DNA from: Streptomyces sp. 7-21
GTDB lineage: Bacteria; Actinomycetota; Actinomycetes; Streptomycetales; Streptomycetaceae
Length of the DNA stretch: 64,000 nucleotides
Direction: 5' to 3'
Assembly (NCBI RefSeq): GCF_016741785.1
Contig: NZ_JAERRL010000010.1
Span: 124,001 to 188,000, forward strand
A program made the position numbers and the translations under genes. Each line of letters opens with the position of its first letter. Position 1 is the stretch's first letter. Of the stretch, positions 15,423 through 22,908 are shown one piece after another. Below the pieces are notes generated by a model. That model was not told the DNA's origin. It searched no databases and saw only the letters and a list, made by a program, of their open reading frames with translations.

Positions 15423-16751
15423 TCAACTGGATGGTGCGCACCGCCGCGCGAGTTCTGCGGCGGCCTGATCGAACGGGACCTGGATCTGTTCGCCGCTGTC
15501 CATGTCCCGCAGCGTGACCGTTCCGGCTTCGCGCTCGTTCGCGCCGTAGATCACGCAGAAACGGGCTCCCTGGTCGCTGGCCCATTTCATCTGCTTGGCG
15601 AACTTCCCACTAGACCCGAGGTAAACACCTGTACGAACTCCGGCACGGCGGATCTCGGCCGCGAGCCGGAAGCTGTCGGTGGCCTGCTCCTCACCCATGA
15701 CCGTGACAGCCACGTCGATCTGTGAGTAGGCGGCTTCGTCCTCCTGCGAGAGCAGGGGCAGGATGCGTTCGATGCCCAGGGAGCCGCCGCAGGCGGGCGC
15801 GTCCTTGCCCCCGAGCCGGGCAATGAGCCCGTCGTACCGGCCGCCGGAAGCGATCGACCCGGGCATGCCGGGGGCGACCACCTCGAAGATGATCCCGGTG
15901 TAGTAGTCGAGCCCCCGTACGAGGTTTGGCGTGAACGCGATGCGCTCGGCGGGAATCGTGTCCTTGGTGAGTTCCAACAGCCGGTCCACCTCGGCCAGTC
16001 CGGCCTGCCCGACTTCGCTGGACTTCAGCTCGCCCCTGACGCGCTCGACGGTATCGGGCGCGGTGAGGTCATCAACCAAGCCCTGTGCCACCTCGTGTGA
16101 CAGGCCACGGGCGTCGACCAGCTCGGTTACGACGGCTTCCGGCGCGAGCTTGTCAAGCTTGTCAAGCGTGATCAGCGCACCCGGGCCAAGGTCCTCGGGT
16201 ACGTCGTATGCCTCCAGCAGACCGAACAGCGCGTGGCGGGAGTTCACCAGGAAACGGAAATCCGGTACGCCCAGTGCTTCGAGAGCATCGTGCAGCGCAA
16301 GAACGATCTCGGCATCGGAGAGCGGTGAGGACGAGCCGACAATGTCCAGGTCGCACTGGACAAACTCACGGAACCGTCCCTTGCCGGGCCGGTCGGCCCG
16401 CCATACCGGTGCGATGGCGTACCGCTTGTACGGCGACGGAAGCTGGCTGCCGTACGCCGCTACCGCACGGGCCATGGGAACCGTGAGGTCGTAGCGCAAC
16501 GCAAGGTCAGCCTCGCCGGTGGCCTCATGCTCCCCACGCCGCAGGATCTTGAAGATCAGCTTGTCACCCTCGTCGCCGTACTTCCCGGTGAGCACGTCCA
16601 GGCGCTCGAAGGCCGGGGTCTGGAGCGGCTGGAAGCCGTAGCGGGCGAACACGGTGCGGATCGTCGCGAAAGCGCGCTCGCGCTGCTCGAACTCGGCGGC
16701 GAGGAAATCGCGGGTCCCGGATGCGGGGTCGAACTGCTTCAAGGAGGCCAT
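15423..16751 (-). CDS. hisS: Histidyl-tRNA synthetase, second type, on a mobile element
   Basis: A 442-residue class II synthetase that joins histidine to tRNA-His in the cytoplasm. Motif 2 is visible as WRADRPGKGRFREFVQCDLD around residue 120, the histidine A motif as LVRGLDYYTG around residue 285, and motif 3 as CGGSLGIERIL around residue 325; the C-terminal anticodon-binding domain follows. The N-terminal part with LALRYDLTVPMARAV resembles the eukaryote/archaea-like HisRS branch rather than the usual Streptomyces housekeeping enzyme with LALRPEGTAS. All catalytic motifs look intact. Being inside AICE-2, it is most likely an extra copy, perhaps giving resistance to a HisRS inhibitor; this is inference. 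Confidence 0.9.
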   Translation of the reverse strand: MASLKQFDPASGTRDFLAAEFEQRERAFATIRTVFARYGFQPLQTPAFERLDVLTGKYGDEGDKLIFKILRRGEHEATGEADLALRYDLTVPMARAVAAYGSQLPSPYKRYAIAPVWRADRPGKGRFREFVQCDLDIVGSSSPLSDAEIVLALHDALEALGVPDFRFLVNSRHALFGLLEAYDVPEDLGPGALITLDKLDKLAPEAVVTELVDARGLSHEVAQGLVDDLTAPDTVERVRGELKSSEVGQAGLAEVDRLLELTKDTIPAERIAFTPNLVRGLDYYTGIIFEVVAPGMPGSIASGGRYDGLIARLGGKDAPACGGSLGIERILPLLSQEDEAAYSQIDVAVTVMGEEQATDSFRLAAEIRRAGVRTGVYLGSSGKFAKQMKWASDQGARFCVIYGANEREAGTVTLRDMDSGEQIQVPFDQAAAELARRCAPSS

Positions 16752-16867
16752 GCGGCAATAATCCCGGAAGCCGATGGCTCTGGGCAAAACACGGCGCGAG
16801 GTGTCTCGTCCCGCTCCACGCTGGCGCGCGTGACAGAGCAGCCGGCTGGAGCGGGTTTGGCCGGTGT

Positions 16868-17001
16868 CCTGTTCGGGTTGGGGTCGGGCATGGTCAGGGG
16901 GCCGTACGCTGGCCCGGCAACTCGGGCAGGCTTTGCCGCCTGCCCTTGTTTGGCACGAGTGGCCCCCTGGCCTTGCCCGACGCGGGCCCCGGGCCGAACA
17001 G
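16868..17001. repeat. Large imperfect inverted repeat upstream of cargo hisS
   Basis: The arms begin CTGTTCGG at 16868 and end CCGAACAG at 17001, and pair again strongly through CGGGCATGGTCAGGGGGCC (left) with GGCCCCCTGGCCTTGCCCG (right). Nested inside is a perfect stem GGGCAGGC/GCCTGCCC around TTTGCC, with ACTCG/CGAGT pairing around it. The whole 134-bp unit would fold into a long branched hairpin. It starts 117 bp before the hisS ATG. It might be an RNA leader, a single-strand replication start or a small MITE-like insert. Confidence 0.6.
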
Positions 17002-17101
17002 GTGGGTAAAGCCGTGGAAGCCGGTTGCCCCAGCCACGGGGCCCCCGGCCACCGCGAACGGGGAAGTCGGCTGGCGGGCCTGCTGGTGCGGCGCCCTTGG
17101 C

Positions 17102-17257
17102 GTGCTGGTCCTGGTCGTGGCCGTCTGGGCGGTGTGCTGGCCCGCTGGGTGCCGTGCTGGCTGGCTGCGGGCTGTCCGGCTGTCTCTGCTCGACTGGGCG
17201 TTCGCTTTGCTGGCTTTGCGGCGCGAGCGGCGGGGCCGTCGCGCAGCGGGGCGGTAG
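17102..17257 (+). CDS. Possible small membrane protein
   Basis: From the GTG at 17102 the frame encodes about 51 residues with one hydrophobic span, VLVLVVAVWAVCWPAGC, a second weaker span WLRAVRLSLLDWAFALLAL and a very basic tail RRERRGRRAAGR. The frame is open further upstream, so the start is uncertain. The main support is that a perfect 11-bp GC hairpin begins 7 bp after its TAG stop, as expected for a terminator. Function unknown. Confidence 0.35.
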   Translation: MLVLVVAVWAVCWPAGCRAGWLRAVRLSLLDWAFALLALRRERRGRRAAGR

Positions 17258-17263
17258 ACAGGA

Positions 17264-17292
17264 GCGGCGCGGCGGTACGGTCGCCGCGCCGC
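17264..17292 (+). terminator. GC hairpin after the small membrane ORF
   Basis: GCGGCGCGGCG at 17264-17274 and CGCCGCGCCGC at 17282-17292 are perfect complements separated by 7 bases. The spacer 17293-17694 beyond holds two DnaA-box-like 9-mers (17514 region and 17574 region) and the small palindrome GTGAC-CCAA-GTCAC at 17608-17621, but no convincing gene. Confidence 0.6.
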
Positions 17293-17694
17293 GCGGGCCG
17301 CGTCAGCGGGCCGCCTTGATCCAGTAGAGAAAGTCTTAACAGCCCAGCTTGCCGGGCCGCTTCGGCTCCGTCGCTGGCCTGCTCTTCCGACACGGCCGGT
17401 GTCGTCCTGCACCGGCGCGGCCAGAACACTCCGCCCTTCGGCGGCTCGGCCATGCCGCATGAGGCCGTTTTGGGATGTTACGCAATGGCCTGTTCTTGGC
17501 ATCGGCGAAATCTGTCCACAGGCGGATTGCGGTGGAGTGGTCTCCGGCCCGCAGGGTCAGCACATTCTCGGAGTTATCCACAGGGGGAGGAGACTCGATC
17601 CGAATGCGTGACCCAAGTCACATGATCTGGCGGTCACTTCGCGTGGGGTCCTCGCACTGTCTTGGGGGTGAAGAAGAGGAGAGGAAGGTCCCTG

Positions 17695-18009
17695 ATGGTG
17701 GGCGCACTGGTATCCGTGATCGGCCTGCGCAACTGGTTGGCCGTGGCTGTCACATCGGGCCGGTTGCTCGGACTTGGTCCTAGCAGTGGGCCGGATTGGG
17801 CCTGGATGGAGCGGTGGGAGGTGGTTACCGGAACTTTTTTGGGGCGGGGTGTCACACCAGTCCCGGATTCGACACCTGTAGCAGGTGAAAGGGCGGCGGA
17901 ACATAGCACGGGATCGCCGGTTACCCAAACCGGTGATTATCCGGATGCTTGTGCGGCCAGTCCGGGACGCGTGGCGGCGAATGACGAGATGGAGGCGTGC
18001 AGTGCATGA
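17695..18009 (+). CDS. Small protein A of a three-gene coupled chain in AICE-2
   Basis: A 104-residue frame from the ATG at 17695, which follows GAGAGGAAGG at good spacing. It begins with a hydrophobic stretch, MVGALVSVIGLRNWLAVAV, followed by a polar Thr/Pro/Gly-rich part. Its stop overlaps the ATG of the next frame (ATGA). The coupling to two following frames is the main reason to call it; no homology is recognised. Confidence 0.45.
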   Translation: MVGALVSVIGLRNWLAVAVTSGRLLGLGPSSGPDWAWMERWEVVTGTFLGRGVTPVPDSTPVAGERAAEHSTGSPVTQTGDYPDACAASPGRVAANDEMEACSA

Positions 18010-18290
18010 GGCGGGATGCGTGGGGAGATCGCTTCACCGCAGTACGGGAAGTCCGCGAGGGATCTCCCGTCGCGCGGGATCGGACGATGCGGGCGTCTGC
18101 ATGGGCGTGCACGGTGGCGCTCACGGCCGTGAGGGTCGCTTACCACGCCACTTACCACTGCGCTTGCCACCAGCACCGTGACCGAACTGAGGCCGGGAGA
18201 GCTGGATTTGGTAAGCGCCATGGTGAGCGCGTCAAGGACTACTGGAGCAGCGACGACATGAGGCGCCAACGCGGGGAGGCTGAGCAGTGA
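18006..18290 (+). CDS. Small protein B of the coupled chain
   Basis: A 94-residue frame starting MRRDAWGDRFTAVREVREG and ending in a charged segment HGERVKDYWSSDDMRRQRGE. A hydrophobic, His/Cys-bearing middle (VAYHATYHCACHQH) could bind a metal. It overlaps both its neighbours by four bases. The C-terminal charged helix looks like that of small actinobacterial plasmid proteins, but I cannot name a family. Confidence 0.5.
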   Translation: MRRDAWGDRFTAVREVREGSPVARDRTMRASAWACTVALTAVRVAYHATYHCACHQHRDRTEAGRAGFGKRHGERVKDYWSSDDMRRQRGEAEQ

Positions 18291-18448
18291 GCGAGGAGTC
18301 AGAGGTCATGGCGGAGATCACAGCCATGCTCATCCGAATACGGGGTGACATCCGGGAGGTGCGGGAGGATCTGGCGGAGCTGAGGCAGTCGGCCTCTACT
18401 CCTCTGCCTGACGCTTCGCCGCCTTCAGCTCCGCGACTTCCCGCTTGA
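18287..18448 (+). CDS. Small protein C, coiled coil, overlapping the gntR 3' end
   Basis: A 53-residue frame from a GTG overlapping the previous stop. It encodes MSEESEVMAEITAMLIRIRG then DIREVREDLAELRQSAS, a heptad pattern typical of a short coiled coil. Its last 53 bp run into the 3' end of the convergent gntR gene, whose own product also ends in a coiled coil. The overlap could make the two transcripts antisense to each other. Moderate to low confidence. Confidence 0.45.
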   Translation: MSEESEVMAEITAMLIRIRGDIREVREDLAELRQSASTPLPDASPPSAPRLPA

Positions 18449-18809
18449 TGTCCTGGAGGTCAACGCTCATGGCTCTCAGCTGCTCACGGAGGGCGCGTAG
18501 CTCGTCTGCGGACACTGCACTACCGGGGGCGGGGGCGGGCTCGCTAGCACTCGCCCCCTTGCCACGCTTGCCCACGGTCCCGTCCGACACGTAACTGCCG
18601 CGCCCCTGAACCGTGTAGATCAACCCCTCTTCGCGCAGAACACGAAGGGCGCTCCGGGCGGTCATGTTGGCGATACCGAATCGCTCTTGCAGCTCCCGGT
18701 ACGAGGGGACCTGTTCTCCAGGTTTGATCTTGCCGCTCTCGATCTCACGCCGGATGAGGTCGGCTGCCTGCTGGTACGGCGGGCGTGGATCACTGGTCGA
18801 CAAGCTCAT
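18396..18809 (-). CDS. GntR-family regulator, short form (KorSA-like)
   Basis: A 137-residue protein. Residues 8-75 form the GntR winged helix: PYQQAADLIRREIESGKIKP, QVPSYRELQERFGIANMT and EGLIYTVQGRGSYV. The C-terminal 50 residues form a coiled coil (DELRALREQLRAMSVDLQD) instead of an effector domain, so it probably dimerises through the coil and answers no small ligand. By position it is the repressor of the AICE-2 transfer/replication operon, divergent from it. Candidate operators lie in the 155-bp spacer before 18965. Confidence 0.85.
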   Translation of the reverse strand: MSLSTSDPRPPYQQAADLIRREIESGKIKPGEQVPSYRELQERFGIANMTARSALRVLREEGLIYTVQGRGSYVSDGTVGKRGKGASASEPAPAPGSAVSADELRALREQLRAMSVDLQDIKREVAELKAAKRQAEE

Positions 18810-18825
18810 GCCCTCAGCGTAGCCC

Positions 18826-18906
18826 GTGTTAGCACACCTATCCCACCCATCAAACCCAACAACACCGCTAACTCGTGTTGACAGGGCTAGCTGGGCGAGG
18901 TACTAC
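18826..18906 (+). promoter_or_regulatory. Divergent promoter region of AICE-2 with candidate operator
   Basis: On the plus strand TTGACA at 18878-18883 and TACTAC at 18901-18906 are separated by 17 bp, a good sigma-70 type promoter for the operon starting at 18965. GTGTTAGC at 18826-18833 and GCTAAC at 18867-18872 are inverted copies flanking the gntR start region and may be the operator bound by the GntR protein. The operator call is inference. Confidence 0.55.
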
Positions 18907-18964
18907 TTGATCCCCAAATCCGGCTGATCTCCCCAGCCGGGGCAACAGAGAGAAAGGAATCACC

Positions 18965-19298
18965 ATGGCCAAGCCATTTGTCCGAGTAGATGTCAGCGCG
19001 TCCGCGTAAATGGTCGCCACGGTTCCGGTCCCGAAGATCCGCAACCAGGAGACCGGTGAACTGGCCGCCGACCGGGTTTCGGGCGAGACCTAACATCGTG
19101 AACCTGGTCGAGTCCCTCGATGGCCGCGCCCAGGTCATCAAGGTCACCATCCCGGAGTCCGGCGTCCCCGAGGGTCTGGCGCCAGGCTCGGCGGTAAAGC
19201 CGCTCGGGATGATCGCGAGCCCGTGGGCGAACAGCTTCGGAGACCAGGTCAACTCCGGCCTGTCCTACCGCGCCGAAGGGCTGGAGGTCGCCAAGTGA
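18965..19298 (+). pseudogene. SCO3933-like AICE regulator, nonsense plus frameshift
   Basis: The sequence encodes MAKPFVRVDVSASA, then an in-frame TAA at codon 15, then MVATVPVPKIRNQETGELAA in the same frame. A loss of about two bases near 19091 shifts the remainder (IVNLVESLDGRAQVIKVTIP to RAEGLEVAK) into another frame. Read together the parts make one continuous small protein of about 110 residues of the kind found upstream of traSA in pSAM2-type elements. Two independent lesions argue against a single sequencing error. Confidence 0.75.
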
Positions 19299-19371
19299 TC
19301 CTCACCCAAGCATCAGCCCGCACCGCACCGGCTTACCGGTCCCTGTTCGACGTCATAGAAGGAGTCAAGCC

Positions 19372-20428
19372 GTGACGGTGCTGGAAGTCGGGGAGGCGAT
19401 CTCTCAGAACGGCCCCAAGGTCGCGATCATGGTGGGTGCGGTGGCCGCCGTGCTGCTGTTGGCCATGGCGTCCGTGTGGCTGGTGCGGTACGTGCGCGGT
19501 TCCCGTGAGCTGCGTGCCAGCATGCGTCAGGCGTTCTGGATCAACGCGCGGTGGAGGCGGCTCGCGTCGATGGCGGGGCTGTCCGTCACCGACCGGACAC
19601 CGACGCTGATGGCCTCGCTGTCCACGGAGAAGGACCGGACGCCGAAACCGCGCGTACTGACCCCCAAGATTCGAACCACCCCTGATGAGTTCGGGGTGAA
19701 CGTCACCGTCAAGACGCTTCCGAAGGTCGGCCTGGAAGAGTTCCAGAAGGCGTCGGCGCATCTCGCGAACGCGTGGGGGTGCGAACGGCTCTCGGTTCGG
19801 CAGAAGTCCCCGGGCACGCTGACGCTGCGGGCGGTACGGCGCGATCCGCTGATAGCTCACACCTTCCACGCCCCAAGTGGCGAGATCCCCGCTGAGCTGT
19901 CCGTCTGGGACATCGGTCTGGACGAGTACGCGGAACCGGTGCGCGTGCCTCTGGCGAATGTGCCCGGTGTAGCTGTCGCGGGACTGCCCGGGTACGGGAA
20001 TACCTCGCTCATCAACCGCATGATCTGTGATCTGGCGCCCAGTGACGCGGTGCAGTTCGCCGTGGTTGACGGCAAGGTCAGCGGGCCTCATGAGGGCGAC
20101 TACGCGGACATGCAGGACCGGTTGTTCGCCTTCGTCGGGGATGACCTGGAAGCGGCCAACGAGCTGTTCAAACGGCTGGTCACCCTGCGGCGCGACCGCT
20201 CGGACGCGGTATGCCAGCCCGGTCGCGTTGCAGGACCGGAGTTACGTGGGCGTCGCGGTCATGTCCGAACAGGGCAGGGAGGGCTTCATCCGAGTGCGCA
20301 CCCCGTACGTGGAACCGGAGCATGCCGCGCGTATCGCGACCGATACCGCTCACCTCACCCGTGACCCGGCTGAACTGCTGGCCAACCTGCGCAGGACGCG
20401 CCTGGTCAAGCGATTCCGGGCCGCGTGA
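19372..20428 (+). pseudogene. traSA: Transfer protein TraSA (FtsK-like), internal deletion and frameshift
   Basis: The N-terminus carries a membrane span (VAAVLLLAMASVWLVRYV) and the approach to the P-loop, but Walker A reads GLPGYGNTSLIN: the essential Lys is Asn. After LFKRLVTLRRDRSDAV the frame changes; the end of a normal protein, SPVALQDRSYVGVAVMSEQG to VKRFRAA, resumes in the next frame from about 20210. Family members have roughly 110-130 more residues here, including Walker B, so a deletion is likely. The element should therefore be unable to transfer itself. Confidence 0.8.
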
Positions 20429-20482
20429 CTCCCGCCTCATGTTCCTCGGACCGGACATACGGAAGGAAGGAGGTGATCCTTG

Positions 20483-21130
20483 ATGGTCGGTGACCGGCTG
20501 ACGCAGCGCACCGTGACAGCCGTGATGGCGGTCATCGCCGGGCTGGCGTTCGTCTTCTCCTTCGGCAACGTGTGGGCGCTCGCGCTCCGGCTCGGCGTTC
20601 CCCGTCCGATCGCTCCGCTGATCGCGCCGATGGTGGATCTGTCGGTTCTTGGCCTCCTGGTCGGGCTGCGGCACCTGTCACTGCGCGGCGTCCCCGCCCG
20701 CGAACTCCGTTCTGCCGTGCGGCTGATGCACCTGTCCGGGCTGCTCACCCTCGGCCTGAACATCGCGGAACCGCTTCTCGCCGGGCACTACGGCAGGGCC
20801 GCCCTAGACGCGGTCGCCCCCGTGCTGCTGCTCGGCTGGGGCGCTGTCGGTCCCGGTCTCCTCCGGCACCTGCACACACCGGCCCCACCGACCGCTGAAC
20901 CCACACCGGCTCCCGTACCGGCCACGGCTCCGGTCCCTGCGCCTGAGCCGTCCGCGCCGGAGCATTCCGCGCCCGCTTCGCCTCCGGAACCGCTCCTTGC
21001 GGCGGCCCGCCGCATCGCCACCGCTCACCAGTCGGAGCACGGCGAGCCGATCACACCGGAGCGGCTGACTGCCCGCCTGGACGTTGCGCCCGCGTTGGCC
21101 GAGACGCTGCACGCGCGTCTGACGGCCTGA
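20483..21130 (+). CDS. SpdB2/DUF2637-like membrane protein
   Basis: A 215-residue protein. Four hydrophobic spans are visible in the first 135 residues (TVTAVMAVIAGLAFVFSFG, APMVDLSVLGLLVGL, MHLSGLLTLGLNIAEPLL, AVAPVLLLGWGAVGPGLL). A long Pro/Ala linker follows, and then a C-terminal helical part, PITPERLTARLDVAPALAET, that looks like a degenerate helix-turn-helix. This is the plan of DUF2637/Spd proteins of AICEs. The ribosome site AAGGAGGTGATCC at 20467-20479 is a full 13-base match to the 3' end of 16S rRNA, which is unusually strong. The gene itself looks intact. Confidence 0.8.
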   Translation: MVGDRLTQRTVTAVMAVIAGLAFVFSFGNVWALALRLGVPRPIAPLIAPMVDLSVLGLLVGLRHLSLRGVPARELRSAVRLMHLSGLLTLGLNIAEPLLAGHYGRAALDAVAPVLLLGWGAVGPGLLRHLHTPAPPTAEPTPAPVPATAPVPAPEPSAPEHSAPASPPEPLLAAARRIATAHQSEHGEPITPERLTARLDVAPALAETLHARLTA

Positions 21131-21278
21131 GCCGCCTTCTCCTGTAACACCCCTTTGCCGCCCTGGCCTGGCCTTGCCCTGCCCTCGTGCGGCATACCCC
21201 GGTCCGGAACGCCGATCGCCTGGCAGCTACCGCGTTCCGGCCGGGGTGCCCCTCCCGAACCCGGAAGGAGTCTCCACA

Positions 21279-22708
21279 GTGACACCCCCGCCTACCTCTT
21301 GTCCCGAGTCCAGCCCTGGTGTCCGGGATCTGCTGCGCCTTGCCCGCCTGGGTGGTATAGAGCGCGTCCCCGCCCAGGTGGAACAGGTCCACGGTTGCAC
21401 CCGCCCCATCCAACTCACCGGCCACAGCGCCACCCTGGATGCCGAACCGGCGAGCCGCTGCACGTCTTCACCACCCTCGACGAGCCGACCGGCCGCCTCC
21501 TGGTCCCCTGTGGCAACCGCCGCGCGAACTGCTGCCCGCCCTGCTCCCGCCTGTACGCCGCCGACACCTTTCACCTCGTCCGCGCCGGACTCACCGGCGG
21601 CAAGGGCGCCCCGGAGACAGTCCGCTCCCACCCACGCGTCTTCGCTACCCTCACCGCACCCTCCTTCGGCCCCGTCCACGGGAATCACACCGGCCGTAAT
21701 CAGCGCTGCCGCTGCGGAAACCACCACCGTGAGGATGACCCGGCGCTCAGCACGCCCGTGCATCCGGAGACGTACGACTACACAGGCGCGGTGCTGTGGA
21801 ACGCGCATGCCTCCGCCCTGTGGGCACGGTTCACCATCTACGTGCGCCGGGAACTCGCCGCCCTCCTGCGCCTGACGCACAAGGAACTGCGCGCCCGGCT
21901 ACGCGTCTCCTTCGCGAAGGTCGCCGAGTACCAGAAGCGCGGTCTGGTGCACTTCCACGCCGTGATCCGCCTCGACGGCCCGGACGGCCCCGACACCCAC
22001 CCGCCCCGCGAGGCGACTGCTGACTTGCTCACCCTTGCCCTGCGTCGCGCTCACGTTCGCGTCTCGCTCACTCTGGAAACCGACTCCTTGGGCACACACG
22101 AACTGGGCTGGGGCGAACAGCTCGACATCCGCGAGATCGGGGCCTTCCCAGAAGGCTCCGCCCTCACTGACGAAGCCGTAGCTGGCTACATCGCCAAGTA
22201 CGCCACCAAGGGCGCTGAAGACTCCGGCACCCTCGACCGCCCCCTGACCTGTAACTCCTGCCGGGGCACCGGAGACCGGCACGGCACCGCGTGCGCCCAC
22301 TGCGACGGCACCGGCCACCACCACGACCCGGCCTCACTCCCCCTCGCGCACCATGCCCGTCAGATGGTCCGCACCGCTTGGGCCCTCGGCTCCTTGACCG
22401 AACTGGCTCACCTCAAGCTCCGCAAATGGGCTCACATGCTCGGCTTCCGGGGCCACTTCTCCACCAAGTCCCGCAGCTACTCCACCACCCTCGGCGCTCT
22501 CCGCGACACCCGCCGAGCCTGGCGCACCGCCCAGACCCGCGCCCGTCTCGGCCTGGCCGACCGCGACGAAACCAGCCTCATCCTCGACTCGAACTGGATC
22601 TTCCACGGCACCGGCTACACGCCCGGCGAACATCTCCTCGCCGGAACTGTCCGCGCACAGCAAGCCCTCGCCCTTCAGCTCAAGCACGAAGGTGAGACGG
22701 GCCGATGA
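21279..22708 (+). pseudogene. repSA: RepSA-type replication initiator with a one-base frameshift
   Basis: The GTG at 21279 follows GGAAGGAG and encodes VTPPPTSCPESSPGVRDLLR up to HSATLDAE. The frame then breaks at about 21444, where GAACCGGCGAG is one base short of a continuous reading, and continues GEPLHVFTTLDEPTGRLLVP in the next frame to the end. Downstream the protein looks complete: Cys-rich CxxC patterns (CGNRRANCCPPC, CNSCRGTG, CAHCDG), HFHAVIRLDG and YIAKYATK, as in pSAM2-type rolling-circle initiators. The lesion could be real decay or a base-calling error. Confidence 0.8.
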
Positions 22709-22908
22709 CAACCGCGCTGATACGGGGCAACACCCTCACCCTTCCCGAGGTCCTGGCCGAACTGCGCATGTCGCGGGCCGCGTTCTACCGCCTGCGGGCA
22801 CGTGGCAAGGCACCCAAGTGCCTCAAGCTCCCGAACGGACAGATCCGGGTCCGCCGCGCCGACCTCGACACCTGGTTCGCGAGCTGTGAACAGGTGATCG
22901 CGTGCTGA
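22705..22908 (+). CDS. xis: Excisionase (AICE-2)
   Basis: A 67-residue winged-helix protein: TLPEVLAELRMSRAAFYRLR is the helix-turn-helix and LPNGQIRVRRADLDTWFA the wing. Its ATG overlaps the repSA stop, and its end overlaps the integrase GTG by 7 bp, so rep, xis and int form one translationally coupled unit. Nearly the same core as the protein encoded at 10373-10561. Confidence 0.87.
   Translation: MTTALIRGNTLTLPEVLAELRMSRAAFYRLRARGKAPKCLKLPNGQIRVRRADLDTWFASCEQVIAC

Noticed and set aside
15376..15585. Longer N-terminus for the gene after hisS, reading into the hisS 3' end
   Set aside because: The ATG at 15375 has an ideal ribosome site AAGGAGGAG, and the upstream extension is antisense-like Arg/Gly sequence over hisS coding DNA.
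16752..17001. T-box riboswitch for hisS
   Set aside because: The leader is highly structured, but I find no T-box antiterminator consensus and no clear specifier loop; actinobacterial T-boxes are mostly known for ileS.
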